A DNA stretch of 64,000 bases from JAZDCJ01 sp036311985 (GTDB taxonomy: Bacteria; Actinomycetota; Actinomycetes; Actinomycetales; Micrococcaceae). The stretch's first letter is position 1. Each line of letters begins with the position of its first letter. The stretch lies in NCBI RefSeq assembly GCF_036311985.1, contig NZ_JAZDCJ010000019.1. One strand, written 5' to 3'. Below are positions 7,966 to 18,521 of this stretch, in pieces. A model generated the notes under the pieces. It did no database searches. It saw only the letters and a list, made by a program, of their open reading frames with translations, and was not told the DNA's origin. The translations under genes and the position numbers were made by a program.

Positions 7966-9097
7966 GCCGGACCGCCTTCCGCCCGGCCCCGGCGTCGAAA
8001 TCCGCGCCCGGGACCAGGGCCACGCCCTCCTCCTCCAGCAGCGCGGCGCAATACGCGGCCGAGTCCGGGAACCCGGCCAACGCCTGGCCGAGCTCGGCGT
8101 AGAGGTAGAACGCGCCGTCGGCGGGGGCGGCCGGCCCCCAGCCGAGCCGCGGCAGCGCGGCGAGCAGCGCGTCCCGGGTGCCGGCGAACTCGGCGACGGA
8201 CGCCTCCGCCTCCGCGTAGGAGGCCTCGCCGAACGCGTGCACGGCGGCGGCCTGCGCCGGGGCCGGCGGGCACAGCGCCACGTTCCCGGCGAGCGCGTCG
8301 ACGGAGGCCAGCAGGTCGTCGGGCACGAGCGCCCAGCCGAGCCGCCACCCCGTCATCCCCCAGTACTTCGAGAAGCTGGAAATCACCACGGACTCCCGCC
8401 CGAGCTCCCACGCGCACACCCCGCGCGGGTCCTCGGCGCCCGGGAGCGGGTAGGTGATGCCGTGGTAGATCTCGTCGCTGACCAGGCGCACGCCGGCGTC
8501 GGCGCACCATCCGGCCAGGGCCGTGAGCTCGGCGCGGGAGACCATGGTCCCCGTGGGGTTGGCGGGCGAGGCGAGCATGAGGCCGGTGAGCGGACCGTGC
8601 TCGCGCGCGGCGGCGTCGAGCAGTTCCGGGGTGGGCTGGTAGCGGGTCGCGGGGCCGCACTCGAGCTCGACGACCTCGACGCCGAGGGCGCGCAGGATGT
8701 TCCGGTAGGCGGGGTACCCGGGGCGGGCGAGCGCCACCCGGTCGCCGGGGTTGAAGGCGGCGAGGAACGTCAGCATAAACGCCCCGGAGGAGCCGGTCGT
8801 GACGGCGACGTTCCGGGCGGGGACGTCGATCCCGTACCAGCGCCGGTAGTGCCCCGCGATGGCCGCGCGCAGCTCGCCCGTGCCGAGCGCCGGGGTGTAG
8901 TTGAGCGTGGTGCCGGAGGCGTGCAGGGCGGCGGCGGCCGCGGAGACCGGGCCGGGCGCGCCGCCGCCGGGTTCGCCGGCGCACAGCGAGACGACGTCGC
9001 GCCCCGCGGCCCGCAGCTCGGCGACGCGCTGGAGGATGTCCATGACCTGGAAGGGCGGGACCTGGGCACGGCTGGCGACGGTCAAGGGCTGGGTCAT
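7889..9097 (-). CDS. PLP-dependent class I aminotransferase
   Basis: 402 residues, fold-type I, AspC-like. Seen: ASPANPTGTMVS (the NPTG motif), VSDEIYHGI, and the PLP-lysine region VISSFSKYWGMTGWRLGW with the Schiff-base Lys in SFSKYWG. A C-terminal Arg (KAVRLSFA) would bind the substrate carboxylate. It transfers an amino group between an amino acid and a 2-oxo acid in the cytosol; specificity cannot be read. Starts at ATG 9097 behind a GGGAGCAGC-like site. It is a single gene, convergent with the frameshifted GAP gene. Confidence 0.88.
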   Translation of the reverse strand: MTQPLTVASRAQVPPFQVMDILQRVAELRAAGRDVVSLCAGEPGGGAPGPVSAAAAALHASGTTLNYTPALGTGELRAAIAGHYRRWYGIDVPARNVAVTTGSSGAFMLTFLAAFNPGDRVALARPGYPAYRNILRALGVEVVELECGPATRYQPTPELLDAAAREHGPLTGLMLASPANPTGTMVSRAELTALAGWCADAGVRLVSDEIYHGITYPLPGAEDPRGVCAWELGRESVVISSFSKYWGMTGWRLGWALVPDDLLASVDALAGNVALCPPAPAQAAAVHAFGEASYAEAEASVAEFAGTRDALLAALPRLGWGPAAPADGAFYLYAELGQALAGFPDSAAYCAALLEEEGVALVPGADFDAGAGRKAVRLSFAAGRAAVQEAVERIVRFQAAPR

Positions 9098-9166
9098 GGT
9101 GCTGCTCCCGGGGTACGACGGCGGACTTCCGCTCCCAGCGTGCCACACCTTGGGTAGGGTGGAGCC

Positions 9167-9403
9167 ATGATCCCCGCCTCCGCGAATCCGCTGCTGCCCG
9201 CCGTGTGGGAGTGGACCGTCACGGGGGTCGCCCTGGTCTTCGTCGTCCTCGTCGTGGTGGCCCTGGTCCGGATCGACCGCACCAAGGCCCGGCGCGAGCC
9301 GATGGCGACGATGTGGTGGGCGTTGGCGGTCCTGGCGCTGCCCGTCGTCGGGGTCCTCGCCTGGTTCGTCCACGACCGCCGCGCCTCGCGCGGGGCCGCC
9401 TGA
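9167..9403 (+). CDS. Small two-helix membrane protein (PLDc_N-like)
   Basis: 78 residues with two predicted transmembrane helices (about 14-35 and 47-66) separated by a basic loop, RIDRTKARRE. The second helix, WALAVLALPVVGVLAWFV, resembles the PLDc_N domain found alone or in front of phospholipase D-type proteins. The ATG follows GGTGGAG. It is divergent from the aminotransferase and convergent with the MpaB-like gene, with one base between stops. Role unknown. Confidence 0.75.
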   Translation: MIPASANPLLPAVWEWTVTGVALVFVVLVVVALVRIDRTKARREPMATMWWALAVLALPVVGVLAWFVHDRRASRGAA

Positions 9404-9404
9404 G

Positions 9405-10220
9405 TCAGGCGCCGGGCCCGGCCGGCAGCCGGCGCAGGTAGTGGTGCATCGGGGCGTGCCGCAGCCCCCGCGGTAGCCGCGGGTAGGTGGCGGCCACCGT
9501 CCGCAGGACCGCGCGGAACACCCGGTCCCGCCACGGACCGTAGGGCAGCCCGAATTCCTCCCGCAGGCGCGCCGGCAGCATCCCCGCCGTGAGCACCCGC
9601 GCCACGGGCATGGCGGCGCGGATCCAGAACGGCGCGTTCCGGGCCGCGAGCAGCTCCCCCGCCACGCGCCGGACCGCGGGGTCAACGCCGAGCCGGGCCT
9701 CGGCGTCGTTCCAGTACCTCCGGAACGCCGCCCGGTCCGCGGGCCAGGCGCCGGCCGGCATCTGCAGGGCGGTGCCGAGGACCGCGTACTCGCGGTAGAG
9801 CGCCTCCGCCTCCCGCGGCGGAAGCGGGCCGAAGACCGCCTCGTGGACCAGCAGGGCCGAGTCGTAGAGCGTCGCCGCGACCCAGAGCTGGAGCTCCGGG
9901 TCCCGCGCGTCGTAGGCCGGGTGCTGCCCGTCCGCGCCCGCCTCCGAACGGACCGGGGCGTGGGCCCGGTCCACCCACTCGCGCACCGCGGCCGCCTGGC
10001 CCGGGGTGCCGTTGGTGAGCGCGTAGATGTAGCTGAGCGTGCCGTGCAGCCGCTTGAGCGGATCGGCTGCGAAGTCCGAATGCCGGGCCACTCCGTGTCC
10101 GACCGCGGGGTGGGCGAGCTGCAGCAGGACCGCCCGGCCGGCCGCCAGGAGCAGCACCGATTCCGGCGCGACGTCGGAGATCGCGGCCGGCGCCGGGACG
10201 CGCGCGCGGTGGAGGGCCAT
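9405..10220 (-). CDS. Oxygenase MpaB family protein (DUF2236)
   Basis: 271 residues. Family-typical features are GRAVLLQLAHPAVGHGVARHSDF near the N-terminus, ending in the His-containing signature. They are followed by RLHGTLSYIYALTNGT and a long helical body with ATLYDSALLVHEAVFG. Members related to fungal MpaB and Lcp rubber oxygenase bind heme through such a His; that is family knowledge. No signal peptide or membrane helix is evident. Physiological substrate unknown. Confidence 0.8.
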   Translation of the reverse strand: MALHRARVPAPAAISDVAPESVLLLAAGRAVLLQLAHPAVGHGVARHSDFAADPLKRLHGTLSYIYALTNGTPGQAAAVREWVDRAHAPVRSEAGADGQHPAYDARDPELQLWVAATLYDSALLVHEAVFGPLPPREAEALYREYAVLGTALQMPAGAWPADRAAFRRYWNDAEARLGVDPAVRRVAGELLAARNAPFWIRAAMPVARVLTAGMLPARLREEFGLPYGPWRDRVFRAVLRTVAATYPRLPRGLRHAPMHHYLRRLPAGPGA

Positions 10221-10250
10221 GGTGCGATGCTATCCGCCCCTCCCTGCCTT

Positions 10251-10263
10251 ATGCTCAGAGCAT
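10251..10263. promoter_or_regulatory. Perfect 13-nt palindrome between divergent genes
   Basis: ATGCTC-A-GAGCAT lies in the 64-bp gap between the MpaB-like gene (minus) and the lipoprotein gene (plus), 21 bases before the lipoprotein start. The position fits an operator serving one or both genes, but no regulator is encoded nearby. Confidence 0.3.
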
Positions 10264-10284
10264 TCACGACCATGGGGGGAAATC

Positions 10285-10773
10285 ATGAGGCCGGTTGTCG
10301 CCGTCCGCGCGCTCGCCTGCGCATCCATCGCCGCACTGCTGTCCGGCTGCTCGTATCTGGGCATCACGCAGGACGCCCCGCGCGGCGTCGATGGCGAGGT
10401 GGTCCAGGCCGGCGCGGCCCACGTCGACGCCATCAAGACCGGTGACTGTCTCAACGAGCCCGGCAGCGAGGAGTTCGAGACCGTCGGCGCGATCCCCTGC
10501 GGCGAGCCGCACGAGCTCGAGATGTTCCACGCGTTCAACGTCACGCAGGGCTCCCTGCCGGACGACGCCGCCTGGGAGCGGATCCTCGACGAGTGCTACG
10601 GCGCGGCGTTCACCGAGTTCGCGGGGATCGCGTACGAGGACTCCGGGCTCGACGTGTTCCCCTTCGCGCCGACCGACGAGTCGTGGGCCTTCGGCGACCG
10701 GAAGGTCCAGTGCCTCATCGGCGAGGCGACCCTGGAGCCGGTCACGGGAAGCCTGCGCGGCGCCGCCCGCTGA
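10285..10773 (+). CDS. Lipoprotein of the septum-formation (Septum_form) family
   Basis: 162 residues with a bacterial lipoprotein signal: basic start, hydrophobic core, lipobox LLSGC with Cys22. The mature part has the pattern IKTGDCLNEP, PCGEPHELEMFHAFN, DECYGAAF and KVQCLIG, with four Cys likely to form two disulfides. This matches the actinobacterial Septum_form/DUF4190-associated domain. Start supported by a GGGGGGA sequence upstream. It should be anchored on the outer face of the membrane. The link to septation is by family name only. Confidence 0.75.
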   Translation: MRPVVAVRALACASIAALLSGCSYLGITQDAPRGVDGEVVQAGAAHVDAIKTGDCLNEPGSEEFETVGAIPCGEPHELEMFHAFNVTQGSLPDDAAWERILDECYGAAFTEFAGIAYEDSGLDVFPFAPTDESWAFGDRKVQCLIGEATLEPVTGSLRGAAR

Positions 10774-10826
10774 CGCGTAGGGTCAGTGGCAGGTGATTCC
10801 GCCGCCGTGCGGGCTCTGGTGGTGGC

Positions 10827-11644
10827 CTAGTAGACCCGCCCGGTGCCCAACACCCTCAGCTCGTCGGCCATGACGCGGCCGGCGTGGATGACGGTGCGGT
10901 CGCCGCCCCGGTCCAGCATGTCGCAATTGCCGTAGGGGCTCCAGTAGTCGCGCTGCCCGTCCTCGCCCAGCCCCACGCGGACGCCCGCCCCGGCCAGCTC
11001 GGACAGGGACGGCTGCCCCGCGGCGCTGGGTGCCACCGTGGTCAGGGAAATGTCCAGCTCCGCGAACGTCTCGATGAGGCGCCGGCTCACGGCCTCGTTG
11101 ACGCTCCCCAGCTGGTAGGCGTGGGAGAGGTTGACCCGGCCCTGCATGCCGAGGGCCCGCGTGCGTTCGGCGATCAGCTCGGCGCTGAAGACGCCGAGCG
11201 CCCCCGGCTCGTGCAGGTGCACGTCGACGTCCACCTGGTACTTCTCGGCGAGCCCGAAGACCACGTCCAGGTGCCCCTTCGGGTCGCGGTCCAGCTCGCA
11301 GGGGTCGATCCCTCCCATGACGTCGGCTCCGGCCCGCAGGGCGGCCTCGAGGTGGCCGGCCGTGCCCGGCTCCCGCAGGATCCCGGCCTGCGGGAAGACC
11401 ATGACCTGGACGTCGGCGGCCCGGTGTGCTCGCGGAACGGCAGCCCGATCCGGGTCGAGTCCAGGTGCACGTGGACATCGGAGAAGGACGGCAACAGGAG
11501 CCGGCCGCGCCCCTCGACGACGTCGACCACGTCGCCGTCCGGCCGGCGCTGCGGGTCGTGGGGCAGGACGGGGCGGATCGCGCCGTCCTCGATGACGACG
11601 TCGGACGCGGCACCACCCCAGGGGCGCGCGTTGCGGATCAGCAT
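10827..11644 (-). pseudogene. Cytosine deaminase-like amidohydrolase, broken by deletions
   Basis: The N-terminal part (from ATG 11644) carries the HxH metal motif in DVHVHLDSTRIGLPFREHT. Near 11420 the frame changes, and the family sequence resumes as ADVQVMVFPQAGILREPG. It then contains VDVDVHLHEPG, NLSHAYQLG and GLGEDGQRDYWSPYGNCDMLD. By memory of the family (about 400 residues), a block between LPFR-HT and the ADVQV strand is missing. A second block is missing after CDMLDR, which runs straight into DRTVIHAGRVMADELRV. Both junctions look like deletions, and the first is out of frame. It once probably deaminated or hydrolysed a cyclic amide; it is unlikely to be active. Confidence 0.8.
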
Positions 11645-11672
11645 CTCGTGGGACGTCCTCTCGGGGCGGGGG

Positions 11673-13148
11673 CTACTCGGCCGCCGCGAGCTGCCCGCAG
11701 GCCCCGTCGATCTCCTTGCCGCGGGTGTCGCGCAGGGTCGTCGGGATCCCTGCCGCGATGAGCCGGTCGATGAACTCGCGCGTCACGTCCCGCTCCGAGG
11801 AGGTCCAGATCGAGCCCGGGGTCGGGTTCAACGGGATGGGATTCACGTGGACCCAGCCGCGGCCGCGCTTGTTGAGCTTCTTCGCCAGGAGCTCGGCGCG
11901 CCACGCATGGTCGTTCATGTCCTTGATCAGCGCGTACTCGATGGACACGCGCCGGCCCGTGGCCTGGTAGTAGCCGTACGCCGCGTCGATCGCCTCGTCG
12001 ACCTTCCAGCGCGAGTTCACGGGGATCAGCTCGTCGCGCAGCTCGTCGTCGGGCGCGTGCAGGCTCAAGGCGAACGTGAACGGCAGCTTCTCCTCGGCGA
12101 GCTTGTTGATCGCCGGCACCAGGCCCACGGTGGAGACCGTGATGTTGCGCGCGCTCATGCCCAGGCCCTCCGGGGCCTCGGCGGCCATGCGGTGCACGGC
12201 GGCCATGACGCGCTTGTAGTTGGCGAGCGGCTCGCCCATCCCCATGAAGACGATGTTGGTGACGCGCTCGGCGTCGTGCCCGCCGTCGCGGCGCTTCCCG
12301 CCGAGGCCGCCGTCGGCGATGTAGCGGTTGGCCTGCACGATCTGGTCCAGGATCTCGGCGGTGGACATGTTGCGGGTCAGCCCCGCCTGCCCGGTCGCGC
12401 AGAAGGGGCAGTTCATGCCGCAGCCGCACTGGCTGGACACGCACAGCGTCACGCGGCCGGGATAGCGCATGAGCACGGACTCCACGAGCGAGCCGTCGAA
12501 GAGCCGCCACAGGAACTTCACGGTGTCGCCGTTGTCCGTCGTCAGCCGCTTCACCTCGGTCAGGAGGGTCGGGAACATCGCGGCGGCCAGCTCGGCCCGG
12601 CGCTCCTGCGGCAGGTCGGTCATGCGCGCCGGATCGGTCGTGTAGTGCTGGAAGTAGTGGACGGAGAGCTGCTTGGCCCGGAAGCCGGGCAGCCCGAGCT
12701 CCTTGAGCTTGTCCTGGCGTTCGGCCAGCGTGAGGTCCGCGAGGTGCTGCGGCGGCTGGGAGACGCGCGGTCGCTGCGCGAACTGCAGTTGCGGCCGGCC
12801 GTCCGGTCCCATGGCCTGCTTCCACCCCTCAGGCGTCGGCCTGACCTGGGCGCGGCCCTCCCGGCGGGCCCGCAGCTCGGAGACGCGGTCGGAGACCGGC
12901 GCCCCGGTGCCCGCTGCGGGGTGGCGCGGCGCGGCCGAACGGTCCGACGGCCGGGTCCCCTCGGCCCCGGCGACACCGGCGAGCGGTCCCGCCGACGGCG
13001 CCTCGGGACGGCGCGCGTGGGCGCGCGAGGTCCCGGTCCGGTGGTGCCCGTCCGCGGGGTGCAGTTCCTCGGCGGCGTGCCGGGCGGGCGATCCCGGGCC
13101 GGCTGGTTCGTGCTTCCGGTCTTCGGGCTGGGGCTGGGTGGTGGTCAT
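11673..13148 (-). CDS. rlmN: 23S rRNA (adenine-2503-C2)-methyltransferase
   Basis: Radical-SAM enzyme that methylates C2 of A2503 in 23S rRNA and of A37 in some tRNAs. The cluster motif is CGMNCPFC with Cys 243, 247 and 250. Also seen: VFMGMGEPLANY, SLHAPDD, HVNPIPLNPTPGS and DTRGKEIDGACGQLAAAE, whose C-terminal Cys is the family's methyl-carrier residue. The 491-residue frame from this ATG is long. Its first ~110 residues are Pro/Arg/Ala-rich low complexity, and the conserved part begins near QPPQHLADL. The true start may be internal or further upstream (ATG 13178). Confidence 0.92.
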   Translation of the reverse strand: MTTTQPQPEDRKHEPAGPGSPARHAAEELHPADGHHRTGTSRAHARRPEAPSAGPLAGVAGAEGTRPSDRSAAPRHPAAGTGAPVSDRVSELRARREGRAQVRPTPEGWKQAMGPDGRPQLQFAQRPRVSQPPQHLADLTLAERQDKLKELGLPGFRAKQLSVHYFQHYTTDPARMTDLPQERRAELAAAMFPTLLTEVKRLTTDNGDTVKFLWRLFDGSLVESVLMRYPGRVTLCVSSQCGCGMNCPFCATGQAGLTRNMSTAEILDQIVQANRYIADGGLGGKRRDGGHDAERVTNIVFMGMGEPLANYKRVMAAVHRMAAEAPEGLGMSARNITVSTVGLVPAINKLAEEKLPFTFALSLHAPDDELRDELIPVNSRWKVDEAIDAAYGYYQATGRRVSIEYALIKDMNDHAWRAELLAKKLNKRGRGWVHVNPIPLNPTPGSIWTSSERDVTREFIDRLIAAGIPTTLRDTRGKEIDGACGQLAAAE

Positions 13149-13264
13149 CGTCCCCATTGTCCCACGCATGTCCACCACCGCTCCCTGCGCGGCGCCCGGC
13201 CAAGACCGGCCGGCCGCGCCACGCCTACGCTCGGCATCATGGCGTCACCCGCCCCTCCGGCGGC

Positions 13265-13310
13265 GGCGTCCCGCGACGCAGTGGTCCTTGGGGGGGCGTC
13301 GCGGGGCGCC
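13265..13310 (-). terminator. GC-rich hairpin after the DUF998-DedA operon
   Basis: Arms 13265-13279 and 13296-13310 pair over 15 bases with one G-T position, around a 16-base loop. The hairpin lies 14-59 bases beyond the DedA-like stop, read on the minus strand. No clear U-tract is seen, which is common in high-GC actinobacteria. Confidence 0.55.
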
Positions 13311-13323
13311 TCCCGTCCCGCGC

Positions 13324-13947
13324 CTACCCGTCCCCGCGCCGGCGCCAGCGCGGGATCTGGTGGTTCTCCCACCACGTGATCGCGATGGTGATGAGCCGCC
13401 CCAGGATGAGGGACACGGCGATCGCGAGCACCACGGCGAACTCCGTGGACAGGCTCGGCCACGCCCCGGAGAGCGCGCCAACGCCCACGGAGTAGGCGGA
13501 CCAGACCACGGAGGCGATCACGGACCATGCCATGAACCGCCGCGTCGCCTGCGGCACGAGCGCCGCCGCGACGTTCATCGTCAGCCGGCCCAGCGGGACG
13601 AACCGCGCCGTGAGCACGAGCGGCAGGCCGTTGCGGTCCAGCCGCGCCCGCGCTGCCGCGAAGGTGGACTGCCAGCGCCGGCCCGCGAACACGGGCAGCT
13701 CCGTGAGGTTGAAGCGCCGCGCCAACAGGAACGTGGCCGCGTCCCCCGCGACCCCGCCGACGAGCATCGCGGCCCCGAGGAGCATCAGGTCCAGCTCGCC
13801 CGTGTTGACGGCGAGCGAGCCGAGGGCCACGAACAAGGTGGTGCTGGGCACGGGCGGCAGCAGCGCGGAGACCGCGACGAACAGCGCCCCGACGGGGTAG
13901 ATCCACCAGGAATCCAGTTCCCGCAGCGCCTCCCCCAGCTCGTTCAC
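13324..13947 (-). CDS. DedA/VTT-domain membrane protein
   Basis: 207 residues with about five hydrophobic segments. The SNARE-associated/VTT pattern is visible: PPVPSTTLFVALGSLA near 31-46, GGVAGDAATFLLARRF near 64-79, and the second half LTARFVPLGRLTMNVAAALV. DedA proteins are thought to move polyprenyl phosphate or phospholipids across the membrane (family knowledge). GTG start at 13947 overlaps the TGA of the DUF998 gene upstream (GTGA), so the two are translationally coupled. Confidence 0.82.
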   Translation of the reverse strand: MNELGEALRELDSWWIYPVGALFVAVSALLPPVPSTTLFVALGSLAVNTGELDLMLLGAAMLVGGVAGDAATFLLARRFNLTELPVFAGRRWQSTFAAARARLDRNGLPLVLTARFVPLGRLTMNVAAALVPQATRRFMAWSVIASVVWSAYSVGVGALSGAWPSLSTEFAVVLAIAVSLILGRLITIAITWWENHQIPRWRRRGDG

Positions 13948-15134
13948 GGGCGCACCTGCCCCGGCAGGGAGGCCCCGGCGTCGTTCCCGGGGACGACGCC
14001 GGAGCCCGGCTCCGGGAGCGCCTCGCCGAGGCGCGCGGGGTCGAGTCCCGCGGATGCGACGACGGCCGTCGTGGTGCGGATGAACACCACGAGCCAGGCG
14101 AAGACGATGCCCGCCGCCGCGAGTTCGAACGCCGTGAGGTTGTAGTAGCCGAGCGGCGCCCAGAGGTACGCGGCCGCCGCGAGCCCTGCCACCGCGACGA
14201 CGCTGATGAAGTAGAAGGCGCGCGGGAACCCGGGCAGCCAGACCGGCGCCCCGAGCAGCAGCACCAGCAGGATCGCGGCGAGCGCGCGGACGAAGAAGGA
14301 GTGCACGGGATCGAACAGGTTCACGGGGAACAGCCCGATCCCCGCCATGCAGATCCCGCTCGCCAGCAGGCACACGCGCACCACTGAAGGCCGCGGGCGG
14401 ACCACGCGGCGGCGCTTGCGCCCGGCCGCCGCGTCGCGCGCGTCGAGGAGCCCGGTCCACTGGCGCAGGTCGCGGGTGATGAAGGCGGCGAGGGTCGTGA
14501 GGATGATCCCGGAGACGGTGATCGTGGTGTTGAAGGTCCAGAACGAGGTCGTCCCGGCCTGGCCCGTGCCGAGCTCGCTGAACATCGAATGCCACCAGAG
14601 CGGGTTCTCGGCGAAGATCATGCTGACGAGCATCCCGGAGGCCATGAACACGGCGAGGAGCACGGAGAGGGAGGCCGTCGTGAGCTGCGCCCCGGAGGTG
14701 AAGCCCGTGTATCCGGCGATCCCCGCCGCGATCGCGAGCATCGCGGTGCCGGCGATCGTGTCCACGGTGAGGCCGAAGAACGCCTCCTGGAACAGCCGGA
14801 ACACCACAAGCGCGGACATCACGGCGATCGAGGCGTGCACCACCATGAGCGCGGCGACGTCGACGGCCTGGCGCAGCGCCGGCCGTGCTCCGAGCCAGGC
14901 GTGGACGGCGCGCGCGTGCTGGAGGTACCCGGCCAGGAAGGCGCCCGCGACGGCGAGGCCCGCGAGGATGGAGGCGTAGAACGCCACGGAGCCGTCGCCC
15001 GCGAGGGCGGGGCGGCGCCCGTGGAAGCCGATGAGCCCCACGAGAACCGACACCGCGGCGGCCGCGGTTCCCGCCCAGATCGCCTGCGATTCGACGGCGA
15101 CGCGCGGCGCCTCGCGGCGGCCCGGTGCTCCCAC
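13944..15134 (-). CDS. DUF998-type polytopic membrane protein
   Basis: 396 residues with about ten hydrophobic segments. The block LWWHSMFSELGTGQAG, SFWTFNTTITVSGI, then LFPVNLFDPVHSFFVRAL is typical of DUF998 proteins. The C-terminal tail carries a copy of the dispersed 19-nt repeat at 13993-14011, read as part of the coding sequence (GSGVVPG). GTG start with GGGAGGAC 5 bases upstream. Operon with the DedA-like gene. Function unknown; a membrane-lipid or stress role is only suggested by its partner. Confidence 0.75.
   Translation of the reverse strand: MGAPGRREAPRVAVESQAIWAGTAAAAVSVLVGLIGFHGRRPALAGDGSVAFYASILAGLAVAGAFLAGYLQHARAVHAWLGARPALRQAVDVAALMVVHASIAVMSALVVFRLFQEAFFGLTVDTIAGTAMLAIAAGIAGYTGFTSGAQLTTASLSVLLAVFMASGMLVSMIFAENPLWWHSMFSELGTGQAGTTSFWTFNTTITVSGIILTTLAAFITRDLRQWTGLLDARDAAAGRKRRRVVRPRPSVVRVCLLASGICMAGIGLFPVNLFDPVHSFFVRALAAILLVLLLGAPVWLPGFPRAFYFISVVAVAGLAAAAYLWAPLGYYNLTAFELAAAGIVFAWLVVFIRTTTAVVASAGLDPARLGEALPEPGSGVVPGNDAGASLPGQVRP
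13993..14011 (+). repeat. Dispersed GACGCCGG-type repeat, copy 2
   Basis: 19 nt ACGACGCCGGAGCCCGGCT, identical to 20693-20711. Here it lies inside the C-terminal coding region of the DUF998 gene. Confidence 0.75.
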
Positions 15135-15243
15135 GAAACGTCCTCCCCTCGATCGCCGGCTGCTGTCCCTGCCGTCGATTCTGTCACGGGAGGGTGCCGG
15201 CTACTCCAGCTCCGCCCGGCGGGAGCGCCGCTCCGGGCGCGGG

Positions 15244-15663
15244 TCAGGGCCCCTCGGGCTCCATGATCTCGCTCCGGATCAGGAAGCGCTTGCCCTCCGG
15301 CGCCTCGACCGAGAACCCGGAGCCGCGCCCCGGAACCACATCGACCGTGAGGTGCGTGTGCTTCCAGTAGTCGAACTGCTCCCGCGACATCCAGAACCCG
15401 ATCTCGCCCAGCCGGGCCCCGGCGTCGTCCTCCAACTCGAACGTGCCCAGGAGGATGTCCGAGCCGCCCACCTTGAAATCGCCGTCGGGGAAGCACATGG
15501 GGGAGGAGCCGTCGCAGCAGCCCCCGGACTGGTGGAACATGAGCGGCCCGTGCCGCGCCCACAACGTGCGCAGCAAGGCCACCGCCGACGCACTGAGGGC
15601 GACGCGGGAACGCCGCTCTCCCTCGATCTCGGGACGGGCCGCGAGGACGCCGGTCGTGTCCAT
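15244..15663 (-). CDS. DUF779 protein, companion of acetaldehyde dehydrogenase
   Basis: 139 residues. The diagnostic block is HGPLMFHQSGGCCDGSSPMC (residues ~38-57), with three Cys that could hold a metal or act in redox chemistry, followed by DILLGTFELE and FWMSREQFDYWKHTHLTVDVV. DUF779 genes sit next to aldehyde dehydrogenase genes in many bacteria, as here. ATG with GAAGGAG 6 bases upstream. Last gene of ALDH-ADH-DUF779. Probably an accessory or maturation factor; this is inference from neighbourhood. Confidence 0.85.
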   Translation of the reverse strand: MDTTGVLAARPEIEGERRSRVALSASAVALLRTLWARHGPLMFHQSGGCCDGSSPMCFPDGDFKVGGSDILLGTFELEDDAGARLGEIGFWMSREQFDYWKHTHLTVDVVPGRGSGFSVEAPEGKRFLIRSEIMEPEGP

Positions 15664-15778
15664 GGGGTACTCCTTCCGTGGGGCCTTCCCTGCATCGTCC
15701 CGCCGCGCACCGCGCGCCACAAGGGGGTGCGACGCCGGACGGCCCACCCGGGGCGGGCCGTCCGGTGCCGTCGGGGTG

Positions 15779-16810
15779 CTATCCGCGGTGGTCGAACTCG
15801 ATGACGACGCGGCCGTCGATCTTGGCGTGCTTCATCTCGTCGAACACGGCGTTGACGTCTTCGAGCGGGCGCTTGTGGAAGGTCGGCTTGATCTTGCCGG
15901 CCGCGTAGAAGTCGAGCGCCTCGACCATGTCCTGGCGGGTGCCGACGATCGAGCCGCGGATCGTCAGGCCCTTGAGCACGATGTCGAAGATCGGCGCCGG
16001 GAAGTCGCCCGGGGGCAGGCCGTTGAAGACGATCGTCCCGCCGCGGCGGGCCATGCCGATCGCCTGGCCGAACGCGGCCGGATGGACGGCCGTGACGAGG
16101 ACGCCGTGAGCGCCGCCCGTCGCGGCCTGCACGGCCTCGGCCGGGTCCTCGGCGAAAGCGTTGACCGTGACCTCGGCCCCGTGCTTGCGGGCCAATGCGA
16201 GCTTCTCCTCCGCGACGTCGACCGCGACCACGCGCATGCCCATGGCGACGGCGTACTGCACGGCGATGTGGCCGAGCCCGCCGATGCCGGAGACCACGAC
16301 CCACTGGCCCGGGCGGACCTCTGTCTGCTTGAGCCCCTTGTAGACGGTGACTCCGGCGCACAGCACGGGGGCGATCTCGTAGGGGTCGGCACCGTCGGGG
16401 ATGCGGGCCGCGAAGCGGGCGTCGACGAGCATGTACTCGCCGAACGAGCCGTCCACGGAGTAGCCGCCGTTCTGCTGCGACTCGCACAGCGTCTCCCAGC
16501 CCGTGCGGCAGAATTCGCACGTCCCGCAGGCGCTCCACAGCCAGGCGTTGCCGATCAGGTCGCCGACGGCGAGGTCGTCGACGCCCTCGCCGAGCTTCTC
16601 CACGGTGCCCACGCCCTCGTGGCCCGGGATGAACGGCGGCGAGGGCTTGACGGGCCAGTCGCCCTCGGCGGCGTGGAGGTCGGTGTGGCACACGCCGCTG
16701 GCGATGAGGCGGACGAGGGCCTGGCCCGGTCCGGGCTCCGGGATGGAGGCCGAGGCGACGTCGAGCTCGTCGCCGAAGTTCTTCACGATCGCTGCTTTCA
16801 TGGTTCCCAT
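15779..16810 (-). CDS. adhP: Zinc-dependent alcohol dehydrogenase
   Basis: 343-residue MDR-family enzyme that oxidises ethanol or other short alcohols to aldehydes with NAD+. Seen: catalytic-zinc ligands Cys41, His64 with Glu65, and Cys151; structural-zinc Cys95, 98, 101 and 109; and the Rossmann motif GIGGLG at 175-180. Length and motif order match AdhP/AdhT. Start at ATG 16810 behind GAAGGAG; a second ATG three codons on is less well placed. It lies between the ALDH gene and DUF779, so aldehyde formed here would be passed on to the ALDH. Confidence 0.92.
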   Translation of the reverse strand: MGTMKAAIVKNFGDELDVASASIPEPGPGQALVRLIASGVCHTDLHAAEGDWPVKPSPPFIPGHEGVGTVEKLGEGVDDLAVGDLIGNAWLWSACGTCEFCRTGWETLCESQQNGGYSVDGSFGEYMLVDARFAARIPDGADPYEIAPVLCAGVTVYKGLKQTEVRPGQWVVVSGIGGLGHIAVQYAVAMGMRVVAVDVAEEKLALARKHGAEVTVNAFAEDPAEAVQAATGGAHGVLVTAVHPAAFGQAIGMARRGGTIVFNGLPPGDFPAPIFDIVLKGLTIRGSIVGTRQDMVEALDFYAAGKIKPTFHKRPLEDVNAVFDEMKHAKIDGRVVIEFDHRG

Positions 16811-16921
16811 GGTGGTGCTCCTTCGAATCGGGGGATGTCGTGGGGCACGGCGGCGCTCCCGCCCTGGGGGATGGGGGCGGTCGGGGGAGACGGCCGGGAG
16901 CGCCGCCGCAGGCGTCGGGGC

Positions 16922-18445
<1,524 letters not shown>

Positions 18446-18503
18446 GGCAACTCCTTTGTTGACTCCGGTCCTGCTTGCGGCTGCGGCCGCGGCAACGGCC
18501 GTT

Positions 18504-18521
18504 GCGTGATGTATGTCACGC
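18504..18521. promoter_or_regulatory. Inverted repeat in the aldehyde dehydrogenase promoter
   Basis: GCGTGA-TGTATG-TCACGC has perfect 6-bp arms and a 6-bp spacer and starts 59 bases upstream of the ALDH ATG. TGT-n(6-8)-ACA-like dyads are usual for AcoR-type activators. It is a candidate binding site for the GAF-domain regulator encoded upstream. Confidence 0.45.
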
